A program made the translations under genes and the position numbers. Positions 24,037-31,514 of a stretch of 57,158 nt of DNA are shown here, one piece after another (the first letter of the stretch is position 1; each line of letters starts with the position of its first letter). The stretch comes from an uncultured Holophagaceae bacterium. GTDB taxonomy: Bacteria > Acidobacteriota > Holophagae > Holophagales > Holophagaceae. The stretch is from positions 1-57,158 of the forward strand of contig CAIPAY010000121.1 of assembly GCA_903863195.1 (NCBI GenBank). Reading direction: 5' to 3'. The notes beneath the pieces were generated by a model. The model saw only the letters and a list, made by a program, of their open reading frames with translations, did no database searches and was not told the origin of the DNA.

Positions 24037-25146
24037 ATGGCCGCAATTCTGATCATTTTCATGTTCGTGGCCTTCGTGGGCATCGACTTCCTGGTGCGCA
24101 CCAGCCTCCACAAGATGCGGGATGCCAAGGAGCGCGAGGCCCGGGAGAAGGTGCTCAATACGTCCGTCAAGCTGGACTTCACCCACGAAGCCAAGAGCCT
24201 GAAGCGGGTCGAAGTGCCGAACCCCAAGGCCCGCATCCTCGCCGTGGACGACGAGGGCGTGGTGCTCGACTCCTTCCGCCGCATCCTGGTGCTGGAAGGC
24301 TTCAGCGTGGACACCGTGGAGCACGGCCCCGAGGCCCTGGGCCTGGTGCAGCGCAACGACTACGACTTCGTCTTCACCGACCTCAAGATGCCGGACATGG
24401 ATGGTGTCGAAGTGGTGAAGGCTGTGAAGCACCTGCGGCCTGACGTGGACGTGGTCGTCGTCACCGGCTACGGCAGCATCGAGACCGCCGTCCAGACACT
24501 GCAGCACGGCGCCTGCGAATACGTCCAGAAGCCCTTCACCGCCGATGAGCTGGGCGAGTTCGCCAAGAACCTGCTGATCAAGCGCCAGGCCCGCATCGCT
24601 CTGGCCCAGCGGCCCAGCGTCCGCGTGGTGACCCCGGAGATGGCCGAAGTCATTCCCGCCTCAGAGTTCTGTGTGCCCGGCGGCGCCTTCCTCTCTCCCG
24701 GCCACGCCTGGGTTCGCCTCGAGAACGAAGGCCAGATCCGGATCGGCATCGATGACTTCATGCGTAAGGCCCTTGGCGAAGTGAAGGAAGTGATCCTGCC
24801 GGAGCGCGGCAAGATCGTCCGCAAGGGCGACGTCCTCTTCACGCTCAAGAGCAAGCTGGGCTCGGTCAATGTGGCCTCGCCGATGTCCGGCAAGGTGGAG
24901 CATGACAACGCCGGCCTGAAGTCCGATCCGGGCGAGCTCATCGCGAGCCCCTACGACCGCGGCTGGGTGTGCCTCATGACCCCCAGCGACCTCGCCACGG
25001 AGCTGGGTTCCCTGAAGATCGGCAAGCCCGTCATCGACTGGTACCAGGACGAGATCGCCCTCCTGCGGGGCGAGAACGGCCCTCTGGCCAACGGCAACCT
25101 GGACTGGACCGCCTTCCAGCAGAAGTTCCTGAACCTCAACGCCTAG
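24037..25146 (+). CDS. Membrane-tethered response regulator with GcvH-like output domain
   Basis: 369 residues. A hydrophobic N-terminal helix (residues 3-20, ILIIFMFVAFVGIDFLV) precedes a receiver domain (65-180) with Asp71/Asp72, phospho-acceptor Asp115 in FTDLKMPDMDG, Thr143 and Lys165. Residues about 212-318 align to the glycine-cleavage H protein (HAWVRLENEGQIRIGIDDF, SPMSGKVEHD, PYDRGWVCLMTPSD). Aligned with GcvH, the lipoylated lysine position is Leu274, with lysines at 271 and 273, so normal lipoylation may not occur. There is no DNA-binding domain. AGGAGG precedes the ATG. It is the likely partner of the upstream kinase, with protein-protein rather than transcriptional output. lipA lies convergently just downstream. 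Confidence 0.85.
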   Translation: MAAILIIFMFVAFVGIDFLVRTSLHKMRDAKEREAREKVLNTSVKLDFTHEAKSLKRVEVPNPKARILAVDDEGVVLDSFRRILVLEGFSVDTVEHGPEALGLVQRNDYDFVFTDLKMPDMDGVEVVKAVKHLRPDVDVVVVTGYGSIETAVQTLQHGACEYVQKPFTADELGEFAKNLLIKRQARIALAQRPSVRVVTPEMAEVIPASEFCVPGGAFLSPGHAWVRLENEGQIRIGIDDFMRKALGEVKEVILPERGKIVRKGDVLFTLKSKLGSVNVASPMSGKVEHDNAGLKSDPGELIASPYDRGWVCLMTPSDLATELGSLKIGKPVIDWYQDEIALLRGENGPLANGNLDWTAFQQKFLNLNA

Positions 25147-25168
25147 ACCGCGAGGCGACGCCAGCTCC

Positions 25169-25200
25169 GAAGGGTTCGAAGCTCAGGCTTCGAACCCTTC
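25169..25200. terminator. Perfect hairpin between the receiver-GcvH gene and lipA
   Basis: GAAGGGTTCGAAGC-TCAG-GCTTCGAACCCTTC has 14-bp perfect arms. The right arm is the last few codons of lipA. No T-run follows on either strand, so the hairpin may act as a bidirectional terminator, or protect the 3' ends, between the convergent genes. Confidence 0.6.
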
Positions 25201-26067
25201 GCCTGCGTGATAGCTGGAGCGCACCAGGGGGGCGGACTCCACCCGCTGGAAGCCCATCTCCAGGCCCTTCCGGCGGTACATCTCGAACTCCGCCGGCTCC
25301 ACATAGCGCTCCAGAGGCAGGTGCAGCTCGGAAGGCGGCAGGTACTGGCCGAGGGTGGCGATGTCCACCCGGCTCTCCCGCCAGTCCGCCATGAGCTCCA
25401 GCACCTGCTCCGGGGTCTCGCCCAGGCCCACCATGATGCCGCTCTTCACCCGCATGGCCGGGGCGTTCTCGTCGCGCCAGTCCGCGGTGCGCTGCAGGAC
25501 CTCCTGGCTCTGGGCGTAGTCCGCGTCGGGCCGCACCCGCCGGTAGAGGTGGGGCACCGTCTCGACGTTGTGGTTCAGCACGTCCGGCCGGGCCTCCAGC
25601 ACCGTGAGCAGGGCCGTGGCGCTGCCGCCGAAGTCCGGGATGAGCACCTCCACGCCGCACCGGGGCGACAGGGACCGGATCCACCGGATGGTCTCCGCGA
25701 AGTGCACGGACCCCCCGTCGTGCAGGTCGTCGCGGTTCACGGAGGTCACCACGGCGAACTTCAGCGTCAGACGGGCCACGGCCTCGGCCACTCGCTGGGG
25801 TTCCCCGCCGTCCAGCTCACCGGGGCGACCCTTGCCCACATTGCAGAAGCCGCAGTGCCGGGTGCAGATCGCTCCCATGAGCATGAAGGTCGCGGTGCGA
25901 TGCACCCCCCAACACTCGTGAAGGTTGGGGCAGCGGGCCTCCTCGCAGACCGTGACCAGCTTCTGCTCCCGTACCAGGCTCTCGACCTCGGCCACCCCCT
26001 CCGGGGCCGGGAGGCGGATCTTGAGCCAATCGGGGCGGGCGCCGGGGAGGACTGGTGGTCTGACCAT
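25183..26067 (-). CDS. lipA: Lipoyl synthase
   Basis: 294 residues. LipA is a radical-SAM enzyme that inserts two sulfurs into octanoyl groups on lipoyl domains. The auxiliary cluster ligands are in CEEARCPNLHECW and the radical-SAM ligands in CTRHCGFCNVG. The C-terminal serine ligand region RSSYHAGEGF is present. The gene is convergent with a gene for a GcvH-like domain protein, which may be coincidence or may reflect a shared lipoyl context. No lipB is in the window. CACAAT lies eight bases before the ATG. Confidence 0.95.
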   Translation of the reverse strand: MVRPPVLPGARPDWLKIRLPAPEGVAEVESLVREQKLVTVCEEARCPNLHECWGVHRTATFMLMGAICTRHCGFCNVGKGRPGELDGGEPQRVAEAVARLTLKFAVVTSVNRDDLHDGGSVHFAETIRWIRSLSPRCGVEVLIPDFGGSATALLTVLEARPDVLNHNVETVPHLYRRVRPDADYAQSQEVLQRTADWRDENAPAMRVKSGIMVGLGETPEQVLELMADWRESRVDIATLGQYLPPSELHLPLERYVEPAEFEMYRRKGLEMGFQRVESAPLVRSSYHAGEGFEA

Positions 26068-26171
26068 AGCCGTCCATTGTGCCTGGGGGTCAGGTTGCGG
26101 TCACGCCTGCAGGTTCGGCGGGCCCCCAGGTGTGACAGATTTCCCTTTTCAGCCGCCGGGGAGGCCCCGGG

Positions 26172-26183
26172 TAGAATGGGGAC
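26172..26183 (+). promoter_or_regulatory. Candidate leaderless -10 element of scpA
   Basis: TAGAAT (26172-26177), then GGGGAC, then the scpA ATG at 26184. This is the closest match to a -10 consensus among the eight genes with the N6 spacing. A GGGGA immediately before ATG is too close to be a normal ribosome-binding site. Confidence 0.5.
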
Positions 26184-26999
26184 ATGTCAGACGCCCCCCA
26201 GGAAGTCCCCGCGATCCCCGCCGAGCCGACGCCCGCCGTCGCGGCCCCGACGGCGTTCGAGCCCCCGAAAGGGTTCGAGACCAAGTTCCGAGGCCTGGCG
26301 CTGCATCTGGCCACCTTTGACGGGCCCCTGGACCTGCTGCTCTACCTCATCCAGGAGCAGAAGCTGGACCTGCTGAACCTGCCCATGGCCGAGGTCACCC
26401 AGCAGTATATGGAATACCTCCACCTTATGGAGGAACTCAACCTGGAGATCGCCGCAGAATACGTGGCCATGGCAGCCCAGCTGCTGCAGATCAAGTCCCG
26501 CCTGATGCTGCCCCGGCCGCCCGAGGCCTGCGGCGAGGAGGATCCCCGCGAGTCCCTGGTGCAGCGGCTGCTGGACTATCAGCAGGTGAAGGCAGCGGCC
26601 CAGGTGCTCTCTGCGCGCGAGTCCGACTGGCAGAAGATTGCCTTCGCGCCGGGCATCGACTTGGAGGACCACAAGCGGGTGGAGGAAGAGCCGATCAAGG
26701 CCACCCTCTTCGACCTGCTCGGCGCCTACCGGGAGGCCCTGAAGAACCTGTTGCCCCCGCCCCCGGTGGAGGTGCGCACCCAGCCCAAGACGCTGGAGCA
26801 GCGCGTGGCCGAGGTGCTCCGCGACCTCCAGGACGGGTTCTGGAAGCCCTTCCAGGGACTGCTGAGCCAGGCCCGCACCCGGGAAGAGCTGGTCCTCACA
26901 TTCCTGGCACTGCTCGAACTGGTCCGCACGGGCCGCATCGCCCTGGTGCAGGGCGAGGCCTTCGGCGAGATCCGGGTCAAGGCCGCCGAGGCCGCGTGA
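26184..26999 (+). CDS. scpA: Segregation and condensation protein A
   Basis: 271 residues. ScpA is the kleisin subunit that joins SMC heads and binds ScpB in chromosome condensation. The signature is LATFDGPLDLLLYLIQEQKLDLLNLPMAEVTQQYMEYL, followed by EYVAMAAQLLQIKSRLMLPRP and a C-terminal winged-helix region (TREELVLTFLALLELVRTGRIALVQGEAFGEIRV). The first 35 residues are an extra Pro/Ala-rich extension. scpB does not follow; the next gene encodes a membrane protein overlapping by 4 bp (GTGA). Confidence 0.95.
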   Translation: MSDAPQEVPAIPAEPTPAVAAPTAFEPPKGFETKFRGLALHLATFDGPLDLLLYLIQEQKLDLLNLPMAEVTQQYMEYLHLMEELNLEIAAEYVAMAAQLLQIKSRLMLPRPPEACGEEDPRESLVQRLLDYQQVKAAAQVLSARESDWQKIAFAPGIDLEDHKRVEEEPIKATLFDLLGAYREALKNLLPPPPVEVRTQPKTLEQRVAEVLRDLQDGFWKPFQGLLSQARTREELVLTFLALLELVRTGRIALVQGEAFGEIRVKAAEAA

Positions 27000-27451
27000 C
27001 TGACGCCGCCGATTCCCTGCGCAGCACCCACCGGCGGGCCTACGGTCTGGGCCTGGCGCTCTGCTGCGGAACCCCCGGCGTGATCTCGGTCCTGCTCCTG
27101 GCGGGCGTGATCCCTCCGGGCACCGAGCCGCCGGAGGGGATCCACCAGCAGATCGGCTACCTCTTCACTGGCCTGGTCTTCTTGTCCGCGGCCTGGGTGC
27201 TCTGGCGCAGCGGGCAGGCGCTGCGGGAGTTCCGGGGAGTGGCCGCAGCCCAGCGCCCCCTGGTGCTGCTCCGGGAGTGTCTCCTCTATGCGGCGGTGCT
27301 CGACCTGAGCAGCCTCTGCGGCCTGGTCTACTGGACCCAGGTGGGCAGCCAGGCCGGCCGCCACGCCTGGAGCTTCATCCTGCTCACCCCGGCTCTCTTC
27401 CTGGCCCTGGTCCCTCGCGAAGCCCGCTGGCGGAAGGCCTTGGAAGGATGA
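26996..27451 (+). CDS. Four-helix membrane protein, unknown
   Basis: Unrecognised, 151 residues, starting at a GTG that overlaps the scpA stop. Four hydrophobic segments are evident: LGLALCCGTPGVISVLLLAGV, IGYLFTGLVFLSAAWVLW, LLYAAVLDLSSLCGLVYW and WSFILLTPALFLALV. The N- and C-termini are charged. The tight coupling to scpA suggests co-expression but gives no functional clue. Confidence 0.75.
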   Translation: MTDAADSLRSTHRRAYGLGLALCCGTPGVISVLLLAGVIPPGTEPPEGIHQQIGYLFTGLVFLSAAWVLWRSGQALREFRGVAAAQRPLVLLRECLLYAAVLDLSSLCGLVYWTQVGSQAGRHAWSFILLTPALFLALVPREARWRKALEG

Positions 27452-27493
27452 GGCCCCGAGGTATGCTTGGGCTTCCCGTGCCTAGGAGTATCC

Positions 27494-28261
27494 ATGCGTG
27501 ATCCAGAGCAGCCCGATCCCGCGCTGGATGCCACCGTGCGCCTGAGGATCGGGGAGCCGCTGGCGCCCTCCGCTGAGGCTACCCAGCAGCTGACCGCCGG
27601 TGAGCCTGTGAACCCTGCCAGCACCCAGCGGCTGGTGCTGCCCATGGAGGCAACACAGCCGCTGATGGCTGGGGAGCCCGCAGCCCCAACCACCCAACAG
27701 CTGAAGGTCGGAGCGCCCGAGGCTCCCGCAGGCACGCAGCGGATGGTGATACCGGTCGAGCCGACCGTGAAGGGGCTTCTGCCACACCGCGAGACAGATC
27801 CCGGGCAGACCTCGGACCGCACCCTCCTGAACCCGGGCATCCCTCCGGTGCTGGCGCAGGCCTCGACACTGGCGGTTCCGCTCCCGCCCCCGCCGACGCC
27901 TGCTCCTAGATCCTGGAAGCTTCCGGCCGCCCTCGTCGGGCTGGTCGTCCTGGGAGTGGTCGTCTACCTGGTCCTCTCCCGGCTGCCCGTGCCTCCGCCC
28001 TCCGCGTCGACGCCGTCGCCTCGACCCGCGGTGGTGGTGCCCCATGCCGGAGAAGCGCTCCCGGCCTCGGTCCAGGGCTACGTCGACAAGGCCCAGGCCG
28101 GAGATGTCAATGCCATGCGGATGCTGGGCGCCATGTATTACAACGGTCTGAATGTGCCCCGGGATCCGGTCAAGGGTCTCGCCTGGTACCGGAAGGCCGC
28201 GGAGCAGGGAAGCATGGCTGCCCGGGCCGAGCTCGACAAGCTGGAGCAGTCCGGGAAGTAG
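27494..28261 (+). CDS. Single-pass membrane protein with Sel1-like repeat
   Basis: 255 residues from the ATG at 27494, with AGGAG five bases upstream. Residues about 1-125 are low-complexity and semi-repetitive, with recurring elements such as TQQLTAGEP, TQRLVLP, TQPLMAGEP, TQQLKVGAP and TQRMVIP. A transmembrane helix (LPAALVGLVVLGVVVYLVL) follows, then a Pro/Ser-rich stretch and a single Sel1 unit (AGDVNAMRMLGAMYYNGLNVPRDPVKGLAWYRKAAEQGSMAARAELDKL). Sel1 repeats mediate protein interactions; the N-terminal Thr-rich segment could be a phosphorylation or interaction region. Function unknown. Confidence 0.75.
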   Translation: MRDPEQPDPALDATVRLRIGEPLAPSAEATQQLTAGEPVNPASTQRLVLPMEATQPLMAGEPAAPTTQQLKVGAPEAPAGTQRMVIPVEPTVKGLLPHRETDPGQTSDRTLLNPGIPPVLAQASTLAVPLPPPPTPAPRSWKLPAALVGLVVLGVVVYLVLSRLPVPPPSASTPSPRPAVVVPHAGEALPASVQGYVDKAQAGDVNAMRMLGAMYYNGLNVPRDPVKGLAWYRKAAEQGSMAARAELDKLEQSGK

Positions 28262-28264
28262 CGC

Positions 28265-30076
28265 CTAGGTGGTCGTCCGCCAGGCGAGGACCTTGGCCGT
28301 GGCGGCCGGACCCACGGCGGCGACCAGGACCGCTTCTCCGGCCTCGCGCACCTGGGTGACGCTGCCGAAGGCCAGCAGCAGCTTCTTGGCCGTGGCGGGG
28401 CCGACGCCTGGAATCTGGGTCAGCTCCGTCTTCAGGGTGCGCTTGGCGCGCAGGGCCCGGTGGTAGCTGATGGCAAAGCGGTGGGCCTCGTCCCGGATGC
28501 GCTGGAGCAGCTGCAGCACCGGCGAGGACTTGGGGATCTTGAGCGGCGTGGTGGCGCCGGGCCGGAAGACCAGCTCTTCCTTCTTCGCGAGGCTGGCCAG
28601 CTCCAGCTGTTCCAGGCCCAGCTCCTTCAGCGCGGCCTCGGCGGCGTGCAGCTGGCCCAGGCCACCGTCGATGAGGACCAGATCCGGGAAGTCCTGGCCT
28701 TCCTCAGCCATGCGCTTGTAGCGGCGGGTCACCGCCTCCTGCATGTTGGCGAAGTCGTCGTTCTGCTCATTGGTCATCTTGAAGCGGCGGTAGCGGGCCT
28801 TGTCGGGGCGGCCGTCGCTGAACACCACACAGCTGGCCACGACCTCGCGGCCCTGGCCATGGCTGATGTCGAAGCACTCCAGGCGGCGGGGCAGGTGGCT
28901 GAGGCCCAGGAAGGCCTGGAGTCCCTCCAGCACGGCCTCGTTGAGGCGGGCCGGCTCGAACTTGCGCTCCAGCGCCAGGCGGGCATTCTCCTGGGCCATG
29001 CTCAGCAGATCCACCTTCTCGCCCTTCTGCGGCACGTGGAGGCGCACCTTGGTGCCCCGTAGCCCTGAGAGCCACTCGCGCAGCAGCTCCGACTCCTCGG
29101 GCTCCACCTCGGCGAGGATCCGGGCGGGGGGGGTATCGGCGCTGTAGACCCGCTGCAGCACGCCCGCCAGCACCCTGGCGTCGAAGGTCTCGACGTCGTC
29201 CAGCAGGTATTCCTGGCGGCCCACCATGCGGCCTTCCCGCATGAGCAGCCGGTGCACGCAGCCTTGGCCATCCAGGACGGCGCTGCCGAAGATGTCCGTG
29301 TCGTCGAGGTCGGCGCTGGCGGCCTTCTGCCGCGTGAACCAGGCGTCCACCTGCTGCAGGGCATCCCGGTGCTGCGCGGCCTGTTCGAAGGCGGCGGCCT
29401 CGGCGGCCTTCCACATGGCGGCCTCCAGCCGGGCCTTCAGCTCCTCGCGCTTGCCCTCCAGGAACAGCCGGGCCTCCCGGGCCTGCTCGCGGTAGGCCTC
29501 CTGGCTGACCGCGGCGATGCAGGGCGCGGTGCAGCGGTGCAGCTGATACTTCAGGCAGGCCCGGCCCCGCTTGCCGTCGATCTCGATGTCGCAGTCGCGG
29601 ATCTGGAAGAAGCGGGTGACCAGCTCCGCTGTGCGGTAGGCGGTGCTGGCGGGAAAGAAGGGCCCGAAGTAGAGGCTGCCGTCCTTGCGAAGCTTGCGGG
29701 TGACGTAGACCTTGGGAAAGGCCTCCCTCCAGGTGAGCTTCACGTAGGGGTAGCTCTTGTCATCCCGCAGCAGGATGTTGAAGGGCGGGAAGTGCTCCTT
29801 GATGAGGTTGTTCTCGAGGACCAGGGCTTCCAGCTCGGTCTCGCAGACGATGAGCTCGATGTCCCAGATCCGGGCCACCAGCCGGCGCGTCTTGGCGTCC
29901 AGGGACTTGTTCTGGAAGTAGGACTTCACGCGGTTCCGCAGCACCTTGGCCTTGCCCACGTAGAGCAGGTTCCCGCCCTCGTCCCGGTAGAGGTAGCAGC
30001 CGGGCCGCTGGGGCAGGTCCCCCAGCTTCCGCTTCAGGAAGGGGGACTTCTCCAGGTTGGTGCGGATCACGGCCAT
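28265..30076 (-). CDS. uvrC: UvrABC system protein C
   Basis: 603 residues. UvrC makes both incisions in nucleotide excision repair. The N-terminal GIY-YIG domain contains GCYLYRDEGGNLLYVGKAKVLRNRVKSYF. A UVR motif follows around residues 200-230, then the RNase H-like domain (ECFDISHGQGREVVASCVVFSDGRPDKARYRRF, DLVLIDGGLGQLHAAEAAL), and the C-terminal HhH pair (LTQIPGVGPATAKKLLLAFGS). It is preceded by a 33-residue membrane peptide gene ending nine bases before its ATG. Confidence 0.97.
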   Translation of the reverse strand: MAVIRTNLEKSPFLKRKLGDLPQRPGCYLYRDEGGNLLYVGKAKVLRNRVKSYFQNKSLDAKTRRLVARIWDIELIVCETELEALVLENNLIKEHFPPFNILLRDDKSYPYVKLTWREAFPKVYVTRKLRKDGSLYFGPFFPASTAYRTAELVTRFFQIRDCDIEIDGKRGRACLKYQLHRCTAPCIAAVSQEAYREQAREARLFLEGKREELKARLEAAMWKAAEAAAFEQAAQHRDALQQVDAWFTRQKAASADLDDTDIFGSAVLDGQGCVHRLLMREGRMVGRQEYLLDDVETFDARVLAGVLQRVYSADTPPARILAEVEPEESELLREWLSGLRGTKVRLHVPQKGEKVDLLSMAQENARLALERKFEPARLNEAVLEGLQAFLGLSHLPRRLECFDISHGQGREVVASCVVFSDGRPDKARYRRFKMTNEQNDDFANMQEAVTRRYKRMAEEGQDFPDLVLIDGGLGQLHAAEAALKELGLEQLELASLAKKEELVFRPGATTPLKIPKSSPVLQLLQRIRDEAHRFAISYHRALRAKRTLKTELTQIPGVGPATAKKLLLAFGSVTQVREAGEAVLVAAVGPAATAKVLAWRTTT

Positions 30077-30085
30077 GGCTTGATC

Positions 30086-30187
30086 TCAGGACGGCGGGCC
30101 GGGCTGCTTGTCCTTCTTCAGGTAGATGAAGGCGAAGACCGCCGCCGGGCCTAGCAGCATGAGGGCGAGCACGAGACTGTCAGGCAT
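30086..30187 (-). CDS. Predicted 33-residue single-pass membrane peptide
   Basis: The frame runs from ATG at 30187 to TGA at 30086-30088. It encodes a short N-terminus (MPDSL), a clear transmembrane helix (VLALMLLGPAAVFAFIYL) and a basic/Pro C-terminal tail (KKDKQPGPPS). The layout resembles small subunits of membrane complexes, such as CcoQ-like or cydX-like peptides, but no complex is encoded next to it. It lies between the DUF1648 gene and uvrC on the same strand. The ribosome-binding site is weak. Composition and context support it, but the short length limits confidence. Confidence 0.5.
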   Translation of the reverse strand: MPDSLVLALMLLGPAAVFAFIYLKKDKQPGPPS

Positions 30188-30198
30188 GGATCACACCA

Positions 30199-30846
30199 TC
30201 ATCGAAGGCGGGGCAGGAGCGCCAGGAGCAGAAGGGGGAGGAGCAGCAGCCCCATGATGAGCCAACTGGATCCGTGGGCGAAATTAAGCGTCCAGCCCAG
30301 GCCCAGAGGCTTGGGCACCCAGATCGCGGGGTCGTCCGGATTCACATAGAAGAGCCCCCACCGGTAGTGCCGGGTGTCGATCGGACCCAGGCCATTCCCC
30401 TTCAGGTCGCGGATCATGAGTCCCACACCCACGGCAAGGCAGAGGAGGAACATACCGAGGAGCCCCCACAGACCCACCATCCCGACCCGGAGGATGGCCA
30501 CGGGCGCCAGCATCAGGAACTCCATCCCGGCGGACATCAGTCCCCGCAGGGGCGCCATGGCCGTGCCCTTGCGACCATCCGGATCCTGCGCAGTGCCGGT
30601 GAAGGCGTTGCCCGACAGCAGCAGCAGCGCCCAGGCGAGGGCCGGGACCCCGAAGACCAGGGCGGGGAGGGCACGCAGGGGTGTCCAGCCGTTGGCGCGG
30701 CCATGGCTGTCGAAGTGGCTCGGCAGGGGATCCGGCAGACCCTTGAGGAGTGTTGGCAGGAGGAACAGCAGCAGCACCGCCACCCCCAAGGGGAGCAGAT
30801 CCCAGCGGGAGAACCAGCGGGTGCGCGGGGGCTCGATCGGCAGCAT
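30199..30846 (-). CDS. DUF1648/DUF5808 membrane protein
   Basis: 215 residues from the ATG at 30846. The DUF1648 motif LPDPLPSHFDSHGRANGWTP follows the first helix. Further membrane helices (ALPALVFGVPALAWALLLL, LAPVAILRVGMVGLWGLLGMFLLCLAVGVGLMI and a C-terminal Leu-rich helix) surround a DUF5808-like segment, HYRWGLFYVNPDDPAIWVPKPLGLGWTLNFAH. Related proteins include SdpI-type immunity and YhdB-like proteins, but no toxin gene is adjacent. A TACCCT hexamer lies exactly six bases before ATG, suggesting a leaderless message. Confidence 0.85.
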   Translation of the reverse strand: MLPIEPPRTRWFSRWDLLPLGVAVLLLFLLPTLLKGLPDPLPSHFDSHGRANGWTPLRALPALVFGVPALAWALLLLSGNAFTGTAQDPDGRKGTAMAPLRGLMSAGMEFLMLAPVAILRVGMVGLWGLLGMFLLCLAVGVGLMIRDLKGNGLGPIDTRHYRWGLFYVNPDDPAIWVPKPLGLGWTLNFAHGSSWLIMGLLLLPLLLLALLPRLR

Positions 30847-30858
30847 GCCCCCAGGGTA
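30847..30858 (-). promoter_or_regulatory. Candidate leaderless -10 element of the DUF1648 gene
   Basis: TACCCT (30853-30858, minus strand), then GGGGGC, then ATG. The geometry matches that seen before scpA, rnr and tsaD. Confidence 0.4.
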
Positions 30859-30967
30859 ACCAATCTGAGATCCCGGATGCCCAAGCCGCCTCACCCAGGC
30901 TGGAGAGACAGGCCTTGACCGCTTGCATAAAATGGTAATCACACCGAATTTTCCTGGGAGTTCTCCT

Positions 30968-31513
30968 TTGAAGAACAAACCGAATTCACCAGGGCCCCAG
31001 GCGGAGGTCTGGGGCGGTGCCGTGCTCGGAGTGGCGGAGGGGTTGGCGGCCCACGGCATCCCCTGGCAGAGCGTCCTGGAGCTGCTGGGGGAAGCGGGCA
31101 TCGGCCTGCCGAGGGCCGAGGCCTGGGTTCCGCTCGCGGCCAATCTGGCCTTCCACGCGGCCGTGGAGCGGGCCCATGGCCGCCCTGCCCTGAGGGTCAT
31201 GGGACGGGCGATACCGGACACCGCCCGCTTCGCGCCGGACATGGACACCCTCGACCGGGCGCTCAGAGTGCTGGAAGTCGCCTATCAGGTGAACCACCGG
31301 GGCAAGGGCCTTGGCGGCTACTACTGCACCTTCGAGCGGCCGGAGCACGCCGAGGTGGTCTGCGAGAACCCCTATCCCTGCGACATGGACTGGGGCATCC
31401 TCGAGCGCCTGGCGGAGCAGTATGGCGGGTCCGGCGCCATGGTCAGCCATCGGCCGGGCGCGGACTGCCGCCGTCTGGGCGCCAAGGCCTGCGTGTTTGA
31501 TCTACGCTGGTAG
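30968..31513 (+). CDS. Hypothetical protein, possible V4R-like domain
   Basis: About 181 residues from a TTG at 30968, chosen because GGGAG lies seven bases upstream; the ATG at 30932 has no ribosome-binding site. I do not recognise the family with confidence. The second half (LEVAYQVNHRGKGLGGYYCTFERPEHAEVVCENPYPCDMDWGIL) ends in CRRLGAKACVFDLRW, which resembles the ending of V4R/haem-NO-binding-like small-molecule domains (CxxxGxxxCxF). Cysteines near the end could bind metal. It is followed after one base by a metallo-hydrolase gene. Confidence 0.6.
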   Translation: MKNKPNSPGPQAEVWGGAVLGVAEGLAAHGIPWQSVLELLGEAGIGLPRAEAWVPLAANLAFHAAVERAHGRPALRVMGRAIPDTARFAPDMDTLDRALRVLEVAYQVNHRGKGLGGYYCTFERPEHAEVVCENPYPCDMDWGILERLAEQYGGSGAMVSHRPGADCRRLGAKACVFDLRW

Positions 31514-31514
31514 G

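Noticed and set aside
24037..25146. Genuine glycine-cleavage H protein
   Set aside because: The H-like domain is fused behind a membrane helix and a receiver domain, lacks the lipoyl lysine in register, and no gcvT or gcvP lies nearby.
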